Source of the DNA: Valencia hispanica
Lineage: Eukaryota > Chordata > Actinopteri > Cyprinodontiformes > Valenciidae
Length of the DNA stretch: 64,000 nucleotides
Assembly: GCA_963556495.2 (NCBI GenBank)
Contig: OY747704.1
Location: 34,132,501-34,196,500, forward strand
Direction of reading: 5' to 3'
Both the position numbers and the translations under genes were made by a program. Under the pieces are notes generated by a model. It was given only the letters and a program-made list of their open reading frames with translations. It did not search any database and was not told where the DNA came from. Positions 11,104-24,147 of the stretch are shown here, one piece after another. Numbering within the stretch: the first letter of the stretch is position 1; every line of letters begins with the position of its first letter.

Positions 11104-13003
11104 TGTCTTAGACACAAAACACACAGCTATAATCGGTATCACAAGTAATAGTTGTCATACAAAAGATGTATTTTCTGTAAATGTCAATGTTTTCAAAAGA
11201 GATTTACTTAAAATTTCTGTGGATTGGACGATCACAAACAGAGAAGAATCTGCTTTGAAGACAGGCATAAGGTTTACACATTGAACCCTCTTTATCTCAT
11301 GCTTTTCTCTATGTGATTTACACCTCTTGTTGTTGGTGTTTTGTGACCTCTTTTAAGAAACATTCTAATATTAGTGACTGCAGTCGGCTTGCGGACCAGT
11401 TGACGACTGCTGTAAAGTTGTCAATGTGAAGGGGCCGTTGACTTGATATGTGATATCCATATCTTACTGCCCAGCTGGTACATGACTGTCAACATGCTAA
11501 AGCAAAGCCCTGGCTCCCTAAACAAACATGCTTACAATTTACATTCATACTCATAAAAGATATAACAGCAGACAAACCCCGCCTAATGCTTACACGAACG
11601 TGTTTCTTTCTCTTATTGGTATGTACAATATGTGTATTAAATAAAAAGTCACAAATATGCACTATAGCACAACAAGAGCCACACAAAAGGACAGGACATT
11701 TTAACTGCTGCAGAACTGCTAGCCCTCAGAGGTCGAGGTCAAACTAATTCCAGACAGCAAAGAAAATGTCCACACACCTACACACTGTTACCTCATTCAC
11801 TCTCCTCTAACAGCACCTCTTCTGTGAACTGAAAGTCTTTAATACATATTTTTCTGCCTTTCGTTCTGATCCTGCTGTGAGAAAGAATTTGTTTTTTTTT
11901 CTGAAATCATACAGATGCAGCTAAATCTCCTTGTATTATAATATAAAGCTTTCAAAAGCAGGTGAAATACTGTTTGATTTAGAGCTTAAGAATTAGAAGT
12001 TTAAACATCCATTGTCAAATGACACCCTAAATTGACTTTGCTAAAAGTGAGCAGCTGTTTGAAATTTGGAACTTATCCACAGTCCGTTCAAGTGTATACA
12101 TACAGCACAAATGTTGTGAGGCCCATTAGGACTTGGAGGCAGCAAACTGACAGCAATAATACATATATCTTATAACTTAAAAGAGTCCGTGTGACCCCAG
12201 AGGGCAGAGAGAGTCAGTGGACTGCACACGACAGGTGGAGTTATGGATTTGTGCATGTGTGTGTGTGCCTGTCTGTGTCTGTCTCTGTTTTTGAGTGATT
12301 ACCCCAGCTGCAGTGAAATAAACACATCAATGTGTGGTGACAGGCGCTCAACGTGTCCCTAGTGCACAAGCACACACACACTAATGCATACAAAAAGTCA
12401 GACAGTAACTTGATATGTTTCTGGAGCCTGGTCAAGTTTCCGTCACATTCTTAACCACTCAATCCACCCTCTAAATCAATTCAGCTTACTGAAATAATGG
12501 ATTAGTATCACTTCTTGAATTTGTTGTGGTATAACATATTTAAAACACAAAACATTTTATACCTTCACTGGGGTGTGCAGCATGTTTTTTGTTTGGATTT
12601 TCTCTGAAAGAAAACATGCAAATTTAAGATTCAAAAAATGCCCTCCTACTGGGGACATGCCCACTACTGCTGTTTTATAGCTTAAGGCCAGCAAAAGAAG
12701 GAATTTTACCTTCAGGAACGCCACAAACACAGACACACATCTTCCCAGGAGGTAACTGTCTCATCTGTGTGTTAGTGAGGCCCCAGAAGGTTAGCCCACT
12801 CATGGATAAACAGTCTTCTAGGTGACCATTAGGGCCATTTTTCTAATGAACATTCATGTTTAACAGTGTTGATTAAGCTTGTACCAGTGTATTTGTATCT
12901 AATTAATTAAGCATCTTTGTGTATCTATGTGTGTGTATATGTGACACTGAGGCTGAGCCAAAAGTACTTCCTAGGTCAAAGAGAAGGTAAAAAGTTAATA
13001 CCA
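10110..13003 (+). other. Intron, only microsatellite recognised
   Basis: AT-rich intron with a TA tract (11040-11098) and a GT/CA-rich patch near 12250-12385. The 106-codon ORF at 10128-10448 has no domain and unremarkable composition, and is treated as chance. Confidence 0.55.
11040..11098. repeat. (TA)n microsatellite
   Basis: About 59 bp of uninterrupted TA. Confidence 0.95.
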
Positions 13004-13265
13004 TACCATACCAAATTTATTTGTATAGCACATTTTACAAGGAATAAGCCATCCAAAGTGCTGAACATTAAGGACAAGATACAGCAACATCAAAACATAA
13101 TCAAACAATAAAACCAATCAAAGATGAAATATAAAAGGTTAAGATGTGTTAAAAGCTAGCGAGTAGAAGTGTGTCTTTAGCTGGGATTTAAAAACTGCAA
13201 CAGAAGGGGTGAGCCTGATATCTAGGGGGAGTTGGTTCCACAGTAGTAGCTCCTATAGTGACTTC
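13004..13265 (-). mobile_element. L2-type LINE, 3' end fragment
   Basis: Minus-strand translation gives WNQLPLDIRLTPSVAVFKSQ, then LKTHFYSLAFN and a stop. This is the characteristic C-terminus of L2/CR1-group ORF2 proteins (W-N-x-L-P... F-K-x-x-L-K-T). A roughly 110-bp 3' UTR follows, ending in tgctatacaaataaatttgg and a short GGTAT repeat. Severely 5'-truncated. Confidence 0.75.
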
Positions 13266-13439
13266 ATCTTGGAGAGAAACACAGGTAAGCAAAATAACTT
13301 TGAGCTAGTTTTCAAGTCTATAGAATGACAAAGAGCACAAAGAAATAGTGGCAGCTAAAGCTCAGCCAGTGGCTATGTCTACCAGAGAGACCGTTTTAAA
13401 TACTGAAATACCGCACCAAGTAGATAATCTATAAAAGGA

Positions 13440-13560
13440 GAACATTAGGTTGTTATCAGAAGTAGCTCAGCTGATGCCCCCCTCCAGGAAGGTCTCACAG
13501 CTAAACAGAATGCCAGACTAGATGTGGCTTCTATGAAGGGTAAAAAAAAAGAAAAAGAGA
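13440..13560 (-). mobile_element. Probable L2-type 3' UTR fragment
   Basis: The blocks gatgcccccctcca, cagctaaacagaatgccaga and cttctatgaa parallel gatgccccccgtcca, cagccaagcaggatacc and cttctatgga in the 3' UTR of the large LINE at 31720-36526, in the same order and orientation. This suggests a diverged relative. Limits uncertain. Confidence 0.4.
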
Positions 13561-13917
13561 GAACATACATTTGAAAGCCTAAATAACAGCAAATAATGCA
13601 AAACTATAGAGTTTTGTAGCAGTTTGTATAGTGTACATTCTATACCATAGAATGTAACAGAGAGAGGAAAAGAGGGCAACATGTACTCCCCCATAAACCT
13701 AAGCTCATAGAAGCATGATTCCATAAATCAATCAATCAATCAATCTTGGCCAATAAAGCTGAAATCTGAATCCTGATTCTTCTGATTATGTGGGTCCAGA
13801 CTTGTTCTCAGAGTCTCAAGTCTGCACTCAAGTCTGTCTTTATACTATCTTAAACATTTCCAGTGTATATTCAAATTATCTGTTAATCCTGAATATATAA
13901 ACACTGTCTGAGGCAAG

Positions 13918-14958
13918 GCAAGGGAATTTTATTTGTATAGCATGATTAAGAAGTAAAGTAAAAACAGCAGTAAAACACAGACAAAGCATATAATGTAAAA
14001 ACAGCAAGAAGCATACGTAAAACATAATACATTAAAACATTACTCAAAGGCAGCTCTAAACAGATACGTTTTTAGTTGTGTTTTAGCAGCCTTGCAGTTT
14101 TCTGGAAGTTTGTTCCAGATTGGAGGAGCATAAAAACTGAAAGCTGCTTCTCCGTGTTTGGTTCTAACTCTAGGGATTTTGAGTAGACTGGAATTAGAGA
14201 ACCTGAGTAGTTTGGTGGGTTGGTATAGTAACAACAGATCTTCAATATACTTAGGTGCTAAGCCATTCAATAATTTATAAACTAGTAAAAGTATTTTGAA
14301 GTCTATTCTCTGAGCTACAGGGAGCCAGTGTAAGGACTTTAGAACTGGGATGATGTGTTCTACTTTCCTGGTTCTAGTGAGGACGCAAGCAGCAGCGTTC
14401 TGGATCAGCTGCAGCTGTCTAATTGACTTTTTAGGCAGACCTGTGAGAACGCTGTTGCAATAATCAATCCGACTAAAGATAAACGCATGGATGAGTTTTC
14501 CGAGGACCTGTTGCAACATTAGTCCTTTAATCCTAGAAATGTTCTTCAGGTGATAGAAGGCTGAGCTTTTTTATTGCCTTTATGTGACCCTGGAGGTTCA
14601 GGTCTGAGTCCATTACTACCCCTAAATTTCAGGCCTGATCAGTAGTTTCTTGCTGTATTAACTGAAGCTGTGTGCTGACTCTTGATCGTTCCTCTTTAGG
14701 TCCAAAAGTAATTACTTCAGTTTTGTTTCTGTTCAGCTGGAGAAAGTTATGGCAAATCCATCCATTGATTTGCTCGATGCATTTACTTAGGGTTTGGATG
14801 GGTTTAAAGTCACCTGGTGACATCGTAATGTAGAGCTGAGTATCATCTGCATAGTTATGGTGGCTAATCTTATTGGTTGTTATAATCTGGGCTAGTGGGA
14901 GCATGTAGATATTAAATAAGAGTAGCCCCAGGATGGAGCCATGGGGCACCCCCATTGT
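13918..14958 (-). mobile_element. L2-type LINE, 5'-truncated and degenerate
   Basis: Minus-strand pieces of ORF2. At 14955-14629 is reverse-transcriptase sequence with GVPHGSILG (PQG changed to PHG) and the catalytic box YADDTQLY. At 14519-14040 is the C-terminal region with SRIDYCNSVLTGLP, LHWLPVAQRIDFKILLLVYK and WNKLPENCK, ending at a stop. About 110 bp between them is out of frame. A 3' UTR of about 120 bp ends in tgctatacaaataaaattcc near the repeated gcaag. Upstream RT and the endonuclease are missing. Different subfamily from the 31720-36526 element. Confidence 0.88.
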
Positions 14959-15311
14959 ATTTTCTGTAAATCACATGTGGAACCTTTATTACAAATCAGT
15001 CCTAAACTGGATCACCCTTTACTGATTGGTAAATCTTTAAAACACAGTTGCTGCTATGAAGCTGCTGACATGACTGCAAAGACCTCAAATCTGATCTTTA
15101 ACAGAATTTTACTGCTTTCTTCTGTTATAAAATGGCTTTTTAACCTATATGGTCTTATTTTGGTAATTTGAAATTCAGGAAACTTTTATAACAATCCATT
15201 ATGTTTTAACTTTAAATAAGGATTAAGTTTTTTAAGATTAACAGTTAGGATAGAAAGTACCTCCTGGGGAAGTATTTTATCAACAGATTATTTACAATTT
15301 CTCTGAGTTTA
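14959..15311 (+). other. Intron, no recognisable feature
   Basis: No identifiable feature between the truncated LINE and the SINE. The short ORF starting at 14941 arises from the LINE junction and is not a gene. Confidence 0.5.
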
Positions 15312-15585
15312 ATAATGGTAAATGGCCTGCATTTGGGTAACACCTTTTTAGTCAGAGGACTACAAAGAGCTTTGCACTACATTCCATCATTCACACGCTG
15401 ATGGTGGTCAGTTATTTAGGAGCCAAAGCTGCGCTGGGGCAGACTGACAGAGGCAAGGCTTCCATACACAGATGCCACTGGACCCTCTGACCAAGGCAGG
15501 TAAAGTGTCTTACACAAGGACACAACAACCGATATGGATGGAGTGGGGGTTTGAACTGGCAACCCAGCGGTTACAGGACGAACTC
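15312..15585 (-). mobile_element. tRNA-type SINE, diverged
   Basis: Shares with the SINE at 700-1007 the blocks cagactgacagaggcaaggc, ccctctgaccaa, aggtaaagtgtctt and ggacacaacaac, in the same order. The minus-strand B-box-like gggttgccagttcaaaccc is better preserved. More degenerate overall. Confidence 0.6.
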
Positions 15586-15689
15586 TGGTAATATATCACA
15601 GCTCCCACAGCTATGTAATTGCTGACTTAGATAAAGATAGTCAAAGATAGTCAGAAGTAAAAAAGAACACAACCAAAAAGGATGGGAAG

Positions 15690-15992
15690 GAAAGGCATGG
15701 CAACTTTATTTTTATGGCACACTATCAACAACAAGGCGATTCAAGGTGCTTTGGGTGATTAGGGGATAATATAAAAGCAGCAATAAAACAACAGTAAAAG
15801 CATAAAATACAACATTTGACACACATAACGTATGACACATTAAAACAGAACATTCCAGCTATTATTAATCGCTTACTCAAAGGCAGCTCTAAACACATAG
15901 GTTTTTAGCCTTGAATTAAAGGAACTCAGTGTTTCAACAGGTCTGCAGTGGTCTGAAAGCTTGTTCCAGATAAGGGGTGCATAGAGACCAGA
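15690..15992 (-). mobile_element. L2-type LINE, 3' end fragment
   Basis: Read on the minus strand, the end of the coding region gives an L-S-D-H-C-R-P-V-E-T-L-S-S-F-N type C-terminus and LKTYVFRAAFE, closely matching the end of the 13918-14958 element. A 3' UTR rich in short A tracts follows. Same subfamily, more strongly truncated. Confidence 0.7.
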
Positions 15993-18900
15993 ATGGGAAA
16001 CTGAATCAAACAAACCTGATCTTTATTACATTTTTCAATTGCAATGTTTTGTGCACTGTAAGGGTAATTTTTGTGTGAAGTTCCAGCCAAGTTTTCTTTA
16101 GTTTTCCCCCATACCTTTATGTGCTCAACATTACTCTGTAATTTTTTAACATAATTGCTTTAATATCCAATTGGTTCTGGATTAAATGCCACAAAGCCCT
16201 TTCTTTAAACTGCATTTCAAAGTTTTGAAGACCATTGTTTAAAATCAAAAGATATGAGAGAACCCAGTTGTATTTATGAGACTGATGAATACTTTATAGA
16301 TTATTATAGTTTAACATAGTTTATCAAAGACACTGCATGACATATGACTAGAATCTGTCTGCAGATTCCAACTCTGTCTACGAAATGAGACACCTTGTCC
16401 ATAGTTAGAGTTTCTGAACAACACAAATTAGAGAATATGTAACATCATATTTGCATTTTGTTTATACAAAAATGTTTTAACCTCTGAGCCTTAAGAATTA
16501 AAATCACATCAATAGAAATTGTGTGCTGCGCTTGAGTTTATTTGCGTTTTATGGTTGTATGGCTGTTTTCTGTGCACAAAAACAATTTATGTAATGCTGC
16601 TTCCCAATAGATACTTACCTTAATCTTCTTTGAGCTGGCATGGTAAGCTCCACAGCTCATCTCTCATCACATTTTCACATTGATCCCCAACCTCTGTCAG
16701 AAATCATCACCATAATCCACAGATAAGTCAGCAATCTCTTTTTTTTTATTTCAACTACCTGGGTGAATTATTGAAAGGATGTTAAGGTTATCAAAATGCC
16801 GTTGCACTGGTCTATCACTGAAGAGTCATTTACAAATGAGGAAGATGAAATGGAGCAGCTTTTGTCTCGTTTTAGGTGTAACTGTGGTGTGGCTGGGTGT
16901 TGGCAACATTCAGAAAGATTATGATAACCATTTAAAGATCAACTAATGCACTGGATATATCCACCAAAACATCGCATATAAGTAGGATACCGGTGGATAT
17001 AAAGCATGATTTATTTTTGATTCCACCTTCATTAAGTGTAAAGTCACTCACACACACATGCACACACACGCAAACACAGAGTCGAACTACAAATGTTTGG
17101 TATAAGGTGTGATTTTTAGTTTTGGAATCTATTTATAGTCAGCTATTGATAGGATGTCAGTAATTTCAGGCATTAGCCATCGGGCTATACAGAGCTTTAT
17201 TAGATTTTTTTCAAAAATCTGACAGCTATCTTTCCAGAAAGTTATTTTTGATGTGCTACTATTTTGCTAAGTTAACTGGATTAGGTGTAGAGTATTGCTT
17301 CTCTTTGCTTTTACATGGTTTCAAACTTATGGCATTTTGGGTTTTCCGGTCTTACATTATGTGATGTGATGAACACATAATGTAAACAGAGGCATGTTTA
17401 CACAGCAACCCCCTGAGAAACAGGTGAACACTTCAAAAAGGTGACAGGTGAACAGTTTTCAGTGATCTGAAGAAAACGAAGCATTGAGTCATATTAATCA
17501 GTGACATATTCACATATTCAAGAATCTTTTAGAATTTGAGAAATCGTTTTAGCCTCCTTAACCACCACAGTAGGGTATTGTATTGTATTCTATTGTAGGG
17601 TATTGCTTTACCCTACAATAGGAAAAAATGGTACAGCAGTTACAGCTAATGTAAGAGCTTTTTTAGCTCTTATGTTGACTCTAACTCTAACATTAAATGT
17701 GTCGATTAGCTTGACCACTTCTAGAAACTATCAAACAATCTACAAAGATGGAAACTTTACACTATACAGTCACTGTGTATTTTGTTTCTTTACTCAAGAC
17801 TTAACTCACAGTATTTATTTATTTTTTCACTTCTTGTAGTGGACAGGAAATATGCAGGCATGTGATAACACACACTTTTTCAGCACTTTGTGTTATGTTT
17901 TTTCTTGTGTGTGCAGATTGAGGGTTGAGTGTTGAGTGAGTGCTTCACTCAGAAGTATGTCAGCAAGGTATAATGAAGGCATTTGTGTGGATCCCCCCCA
18001 AACACACTCCCAAATTAGAAGGACCCAATCTTTTCCCTCTCATTACCTGCTCAAAAGCTTCTTTGGGGATGTTTACAATTTTGTGCTTTTCCACTCATCT
18101 CCTTCTAGCATCTTCAGGAAAAGATTGTTACATGTGCAGATGTTCAGATGTTAAAAAGCTTTTTTCGATTTTATATTTTTTTTACTGGATTCAATACTTG
18201 AGCTGCAGCTCAGGTTACCTGTGTGAAAGTTTTTTTTTTCTTCTGAATATTTATTTCACTTCTCTCCATTACTATTTCTGTTTTTTTTGTTTTTTTTTAC
18301 CATTTATTGTTTACTTGTCTTGTGATTTTTCGAATGTGCTGCCTCTCTGTCATTCTCACAGGCTCTTAGTTTTTCCCATCCCGCTTGTCTATCCTGACAT
18401 AGTTTTAGACAAATCTGAAAAGTGATGGTGACATGACTGCATAGAGGGTACTGCAGCTACCCCTGTTGCCCTTGGCAATCCTGACAGTGTTGTCACAGAT
18501 AAATGAACACACTGTTTTGACGCTGAGTGTGGAGTTGTCAAATAACAAAACTTGTCTCTGTTCTGTTGAACGTTGTAACTCTTTTTGGGCAACAAAAAAG
18601 CTTGTTAACTTTTAATCTGTGTGAGAGTTTTTAGTGCAAGTACATTAATATTAGAGGAATGACATTAACATCAAACAGTATTTTGTGAAATAATTCAGCA
18701 TTTAGAATTAGTTCTCAATCTGGCTTCTGGCAGAAATTGAGAGATAATTTCATATACTTAACCAATTGACAGTAAATTCCTCATTTGAGACCGAGACTGA
18801 AAAAGTTTTAATAAGCCTGGGCTTTGAATAATTGCCACAAATTAAATCATCTTAAGTGAATTATAAAAAGGAGGTTATCGTCAGTGCAATTAATTTTTTT

Positions 18901-19189
18901 TTTCATTCTTGCTTGCTTTTGAAAAGAATCTGTCTGATGACACCACATGTGCAGTGGGTGTCATTGCTTTACTTGCATGTAAAATGTTGGTACAGTAAGA
19001 TTCTGCTATGAAGCTAGTGGCCCAAGTAATGCTCTGCTGCATTCAGATGCACAGTTTTTCACAGTAGGTCTGTCTAAAACAATGGTGAAGTAATTAAGTA
19101 ACAGATTGTTAAAGTCTACAAGTAAATTTTTAGGTGGATTTAAACTAGATAAATGTGTGCGTGCGTGTGTGCGTGTTTCATGTAGTCCT
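15993..19189 (+). other. Intron, no recognisable feature
   Basis: AT-rich, with short CA and TG tracts (about 17045-17075 and 19155-19175) and a local duplication of attgtattgtattctattgt near 17577. The T-rich ORFs near 17940-18425 are low-complexity artefacts. Confidence 0.5.
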
Positions 19190-19697
19190 TAATTGTTGAT
19201 CCCCAGACCTGATCTGGGACAGACAAGGGGGGCATTGGTCAGGGAGGTGACCAAGAACCCTATAGTTACCAGGGGGGCGCTCCATTGTTGCTTTGGGAAG
19301 ATAGAGGAATTATTCAGATGGTCAACGTTTGCTGTTCCACTCCATCCAATCTGCCCTTTATGGTTGGATGATCAAATCAAAGCCACTTTCATTAAAAGTT
19401 ACATGGCCAGCCCACTAGCATTTTAGAAACAAACCTCTCGGGTCTTAACTCCAAATGCCATTTCTGGAGAGACTTGATACTACTTTGCTGCCCAAGGTAT
19501 TTAAGCAAAACATTAAGTAATGGGTGTGAAGGCACAAAGCTTTTAACAATAAAAAAAATACATATCTTGCTAGAAAGCTATTTCTGCATTAACATTTTGG
19601 GGTACTGTGTGCAGATCTTTCAAAAATATTCATCAATTAATTTTAATGTGAAATGTTTTAAATGTGAAGAGGTGTGAATAATTTCTTGTGGCACTGT
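19190..19697 (+). mobile_element. Tc1-like transposon, internally deleted
   Basis: 19220-19420 matches, in order, the middle of a common fish Tc1-like element: ggtcagggaggtgaccaaga, then a block like tccaatctgccctttatggt, then ttacatggccagccc. It then jumps to the right end: tactgtgtgcagatctttca and gtgtgaataatttcttgtgg, ending cactgta. Most of the transposase, including the DDE core, is missing. Confidence 0.75.
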
Positions 19698-21467
19698 AAG
19701 AACTGATGTTCTTACTTTTGCTTGGAAAGTTAGAAATTGTGTTTCTGGTGTAGAAGTTAGATCTCTTTAAAAATATATATATATATACTGCAATGTTTTT
19801 AAGCAGACTAAAATTAATAAGTTGTATTGGTATAGACAAGCCCGATATATATATATATTTAGATTAATTATCATTCATTCATGAACAATAATTGAAAGAA
19901 AGGGTGCAACACAAATGAACAGGGTGGTCTCTAATAATTCTGTCCAGGCTAATAAAGCAAAACTGATTTTGTTATTGGGTGGTTTTAATAACACTGGAGA
20001 GTTTGAGAGTCAATTAAAAAGGATTAGCATGCCCCCAAGCAGCTCAGAGCCTCTTCATGCTTTAATGATTATGGAGTGTCATCAGGACTCCTACACTTTA
20101 CAGTGAATCAGCTTTGACATACACAAACAGTGTCCGAGTGTGGATAGTTTTCTGTTGCTGTGTTAGACCTGTGACGAACTGGTGATGTTTCCAGGGTGTA
20201 AACTGGCTTTGGCCCAATGGCATGGCGTGTGGGTTTTCTTTGCTTCCCCACAACCCTATGCAGGAACAAAGGGTGCTTTTAGAGATTTTTCTGGCTGCAG
20301 ACGTTTCATCACGGTCAGGACTCTGCGATATAACACAATGACTAACAAGTCGTAGAGTTTGAAAATATTCCTCTAGCTCTTGTTGTTGAATTTTTACTCG
20401 TTAAAATTATTGGTTTGTCTTATTTGTGTGGTTGTTTTAAATTTGGTTCACAGATTCTTCACTTTGATTTATGTGTATGTCCTGAAAAAGTCTTGAAGTA
20501 GTGTGCTGAGTAGTTTGAGAAGTTTTCATTAGTGTTATTTCTCTTGATTTCAATCTTTTCTCACAGAACTTTCTTTCAATTTATTACATTTTACCAGTCT
20601 TCCAGACAAATACCTGTGCCGCTGATTAAATCACATAGGAACAGTGTTTTTATCTTTGCATCTGAAGATAACTCTTGACTTAATATGGACAAAAGATGGT
20701 CTTAAGCATATCACGCCAGAATGCAGATTTTTTTTTTTTTAAGATGCAAGATATGTTTACTTTCCTTGGCAGGTACTGGTCATTTCACACTTTTGCTATG
20801 TTGAACCTTTGTAGTTTTGGTTGTTACCCACGAACAAAACAGTGCCATCTACAACAGGACATTTACTGACAAGGAAATCTTGTTATATGGCTCCAATAAA
20901 TAATGCCTAATATCAAGCGGATGCTCAGAGTTATTTGGGTTTGATCAGGGGTCTGCCAATTTTATAAGAGTAAACTTGGCAAAGCATATCCAAAATAACT
21001 TTAAATGAAGTGTAATATAAAGGTTCAGACATTTATCATCATTAAATTACATTTTAGATTTAAGGGTTTTTATGAACATCTGTCTACATAATTCACGAAA
21101 TCCTTAACTGTAATGATAAGTTAATTAACTTACTATGTTTTAAGTACATGTGTACGAAAATTTTTTTTACACAAACAAAATGTGTGGAAATTGAAAATAA
21201 ACAAAACTGCCTTGTGTAGGTTCAGATTGCAAGAACAACTTGGCGAAGGTCCAATATTGCCCGGACCTCCTTTGGCAATTTGTTTCTGCTGCATGTGCGG
21301 TTTCAAATTTGTCACCTGGCAAGACAATTTTGGTATAAAAGGTAGGTAAATAATATAGATAAAAATATTGTCATAGAAATACACGAATAAAGGTTTTTCC
21401 AGACTTTTCACTCCTAATGCCCTGTGTCATCCCATTCCAGGGTACGCTAAATCTTCCTAGATGTCAG
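19698..21467 (+). other. Intron, no recognisable feature
   Basis: AT-rich, with small TA tracts near 19775 and 19845. No coding signal. Confidence 0.5.
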
Positions 21468-21470
21468 TTA

Positions 21471-22104
21471 GGCCTGGTTAACACGGCAAGATTTTAAAGC
21501 TGATTTTGGACCCGATTCTCCCCCTCTGACCCATGTGTTCAGAGTGCCCTGGTCTGCTCGGTAGGATGTTGGGACCGGTCCAATGACAAATCGGGGATAT
21601 TCTACATGTTGGATCATCTTGGCCCAATATCGCAGCTTGTGTGAGGACAAACGAGCATGCAGCCTGTTGAATATGAGGTGTAGTCAATCAGATAGTAAGA
21701 TGACAGTCAGCAATACACCTTGGAAGCATTTGTTAATATTTCAAAGTGTCCACTCAAAACAGAGATCAATCAAAGTGTGTAATGACATTTCCATGTTTTT
21801 TTCTCTGTTAAAACTAATCCACAAACTATTGCCAATGCCTCCTCCTCAACCGCCATGTTTATTTACTCTGACTTTACTAGTCACGTTTTATCTCGTGAGG
21901 TTTTGCAACAGTTCCCATCTGAGCTCGGAATGTTTGTGAGTAAAATCTGTTCATGTGTGGTGTCTCATCATTGTCGTGTGGCTGCACATCACACACTTAA
22001 GAACCAAAACTGATATATCCATGATTTTCTATCACCGCGTATGTGGTGTCTCAAGGTTTGGAGATCATATGACCATTTTAAAATCTTGCCATGTGAACCA
22101 ACCT
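21471..22104. mobile_element. Harbinger-like MITE with TTA target duplication
   Basis: The left end (ggcctggttaacacggcaag, continuing attttaaa) and the reverse-complemented right end (aggttggttcacatggcaag, continuing attttaaaa) form imperfect terminal inverted repeats. TTA flanks both sides (21468-21470 and 22105-22107). It is 634 bp with no transposase. TWA duplication and TIR form suggest PIF/Harbinger. Distinct from the 6353-7134 family. Confidence 0.7.
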
Positions 22105-22107
22105 TTA

Positions 22108-23807
22108 GTTTCAGTTAGGAGTTTTAATTTGCTTAATGGATGAAATTTGCTTGGCCATTCAGTAACTGGAGAGAACCAATAGCTCTAACAAGTTTACCAA
22201 GCCCTGGGACTATTAGGAAATGTGTATCACCTGAGATGCACAAACTCTCTTTCTTTTCCTCTGTGGACATTATTGTTTTTACTTCTTAGAGAACAGGAGC
22301 GCTCAGTAGAAAAGGCAAAATACATCACTGTCCAAAGGGAGAAAACAGCATAGACATAAATACAGAGAGCAGAGACATTAAAACTTTTACTGCACTGACC
22401 CATGAGCCTGCACAAGGCCATTCTATAATTTAATAACTTGTCAGTCATTTTAACACTGGCTCACTGCTGCTAGAAAAGTAGTTATAGGTAACTTGATGCC
22501 TTTAACAGACCTAAAGAAAATTCTCATAACTGTTATAAAAGGTTTTTATACAGTAGGATCATGTTGAGCCCAAAGAATCTGGCCTATTACTTTGGTCAGT
22601 AAATAAAATATTGTGTGAAATAAACTTACAGCTGGTTAATGTGTCTGTGTAATGGTCCATTTACTTTTTTTTCAAATGTGAGTTAAATCCAATTGTAAGA
22701 ACAACATAAAAAGACAAAAAAATCATTTTGTCAATAAGTTTTTGTTTGGGTTTTGTGTAGTTGTGTGTCAAAGTTTTTAAAAATATAATATGTTTTTCTG
22801 ACACTTAATAACTGTCTTTGCTGCATAATTGTTTAGACATATTTTGCGTTGTGACAATGCCTTGGGTTTGGATTTGATGAAAACAAAAAGTACAGCGTGC
22901 AAAATTAGAACGGAGGCAAGAGTAAGTTTAATCTTTTCAATTTTCTAACTTTTATTCCCTCTATCAAAAGCTCAGAGTGCCTCCCTTTTGAACTTTTCCC
23001 CGATGATCTTTGAGGTGTTGATTCTAATTCCAGCTGTTATTAGGTCAGCATCTGTTTGGGGAAATGTTCCCCTGACATTTCTGAGGCGTTGAGTGGATTT
23101 GGATGTTTTTTTCAACTTGCCTCTTTTTGATTTGAGCCCAGGGCCTTATTTTCAACTTTTAAGCCATCATCCCAACCTGTCAGGGCTGTTTCCCCAACAA
23201 GTGAGTACTTTTTATAAGAGGTTTTCTCATTACTCACTTGCACTGCATGTAACTATATTAGTATATTACCCATTCTGCTTTTTTTCCTTTATACTCATCA
23301 ATGTTTGGATTTCGAATTTAGGAAGTAACAAAGTACACATTTTGCAAACAGTCCAATACCAAGCAGCCCAACTGTTTGGACAGGGGAACTTGAAGATATG
23401 ATGGGAAACGTATCTATAAAGACATCATTAAACTGGCTTAAGAGTATGTTTAAAAAATAGATGAATATAGATTTTAATTTAAACAAACAACAACAACAAA
23501 ATGCTAAGATTGTCACACCATTACATCCAGACTTGCCAAACATGCACTTCCATGTTAACAATGATTTAAAAAAAAAACTTAACAACCCGTTAACCAAATC
23601 ACATCTCATCTGTGAAGCAATGTATGTTGAAATTGGCATTACTTTTTCATGGAAAGAAAAACATATCGGAAAGAGAATAGAGCATATTTGTAGGTGAGGA
23701 GGGTTGGGAACCTCAACTCTACAACATAGGTTAAGGAAAAATTTAAAGCTGACCAAAAAAAAACTACTATATATATATAAACGAATGAACAAAAAAAACC
23801 CGTAAAA

Positions 23808-23810
<3 letters not shown>
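22108..23810 (+). other. Intron, no recognisable feature
   Basis: AT-rich. The 209-codon minus-strand ORF running into the downstream TA tract is an artefact of the (TA)n repeat and T-rich sequence. Confidence 0.5.

Positions 23811-23886
<76 letters not shown>
23811..23886. repeat. (TA)n microsatellite
   Basis: About 76 bp of TA. Confidence 0.95.
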
Positions 23887-23889
<3 letters not shown>

Positions 23890-23899
23890 TCTTCAGTTT

Positions 23900-24071
23900 T
23901 TTTTTTGTTAAAACATTTTAAAATCATTTATGATTTTCATTCCACTACTCATGTGTACACCACTTTGTATTGGTCTTTCACGTGGAATTCCAATAAAATT
24001 GATTCATGTTCGTGGCTGTAATGTGACAAAATGTGGAAAAGTTCAAGGGGGCCGAATACTTTTGCAAGCCA

Positions 24072-24073
<2 letters not shown>
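23900..24073 (+). mobile_element. Tc1-like right-end fragment
   Basis: Contains ttgtattggtctttcacgtg, aattccaataaaattgattc and gtgacaaaatgtggaaaagt, then gggggccgaatacttttgca and a terminal agccactgta. This is the long right terminal repeat of an abundant fish Tc1-like family. It lies between two TA microsatellites, consistent with insertion into a TA run. Confidence 0.75.

Positions 24074-24145
<72 letters not shown>
24074..24145. repeat. (TA)n microsatellite
   Basis: About 72 bp of TA with one interruption near 24110, starting at the last bases of the Tc1 end. Confidence 0.95.

Positions 24146-24147
<2 letters not shown>

Noticed and set aside
17940..18425. 161-codon + strand ORF
   Set aside because: Mostly Phe, Leu, Ser and Cys from T-rich DNA. 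No domain, no conservation cue.
23298..23927. 209-codon minus-strand ORF
   Set aside because: Its N-terminal part is an Ile-Tyr run from the (TA)n tract and the rest is T-rich hydrophobic sequence with no domain. It is a repeat artefact.
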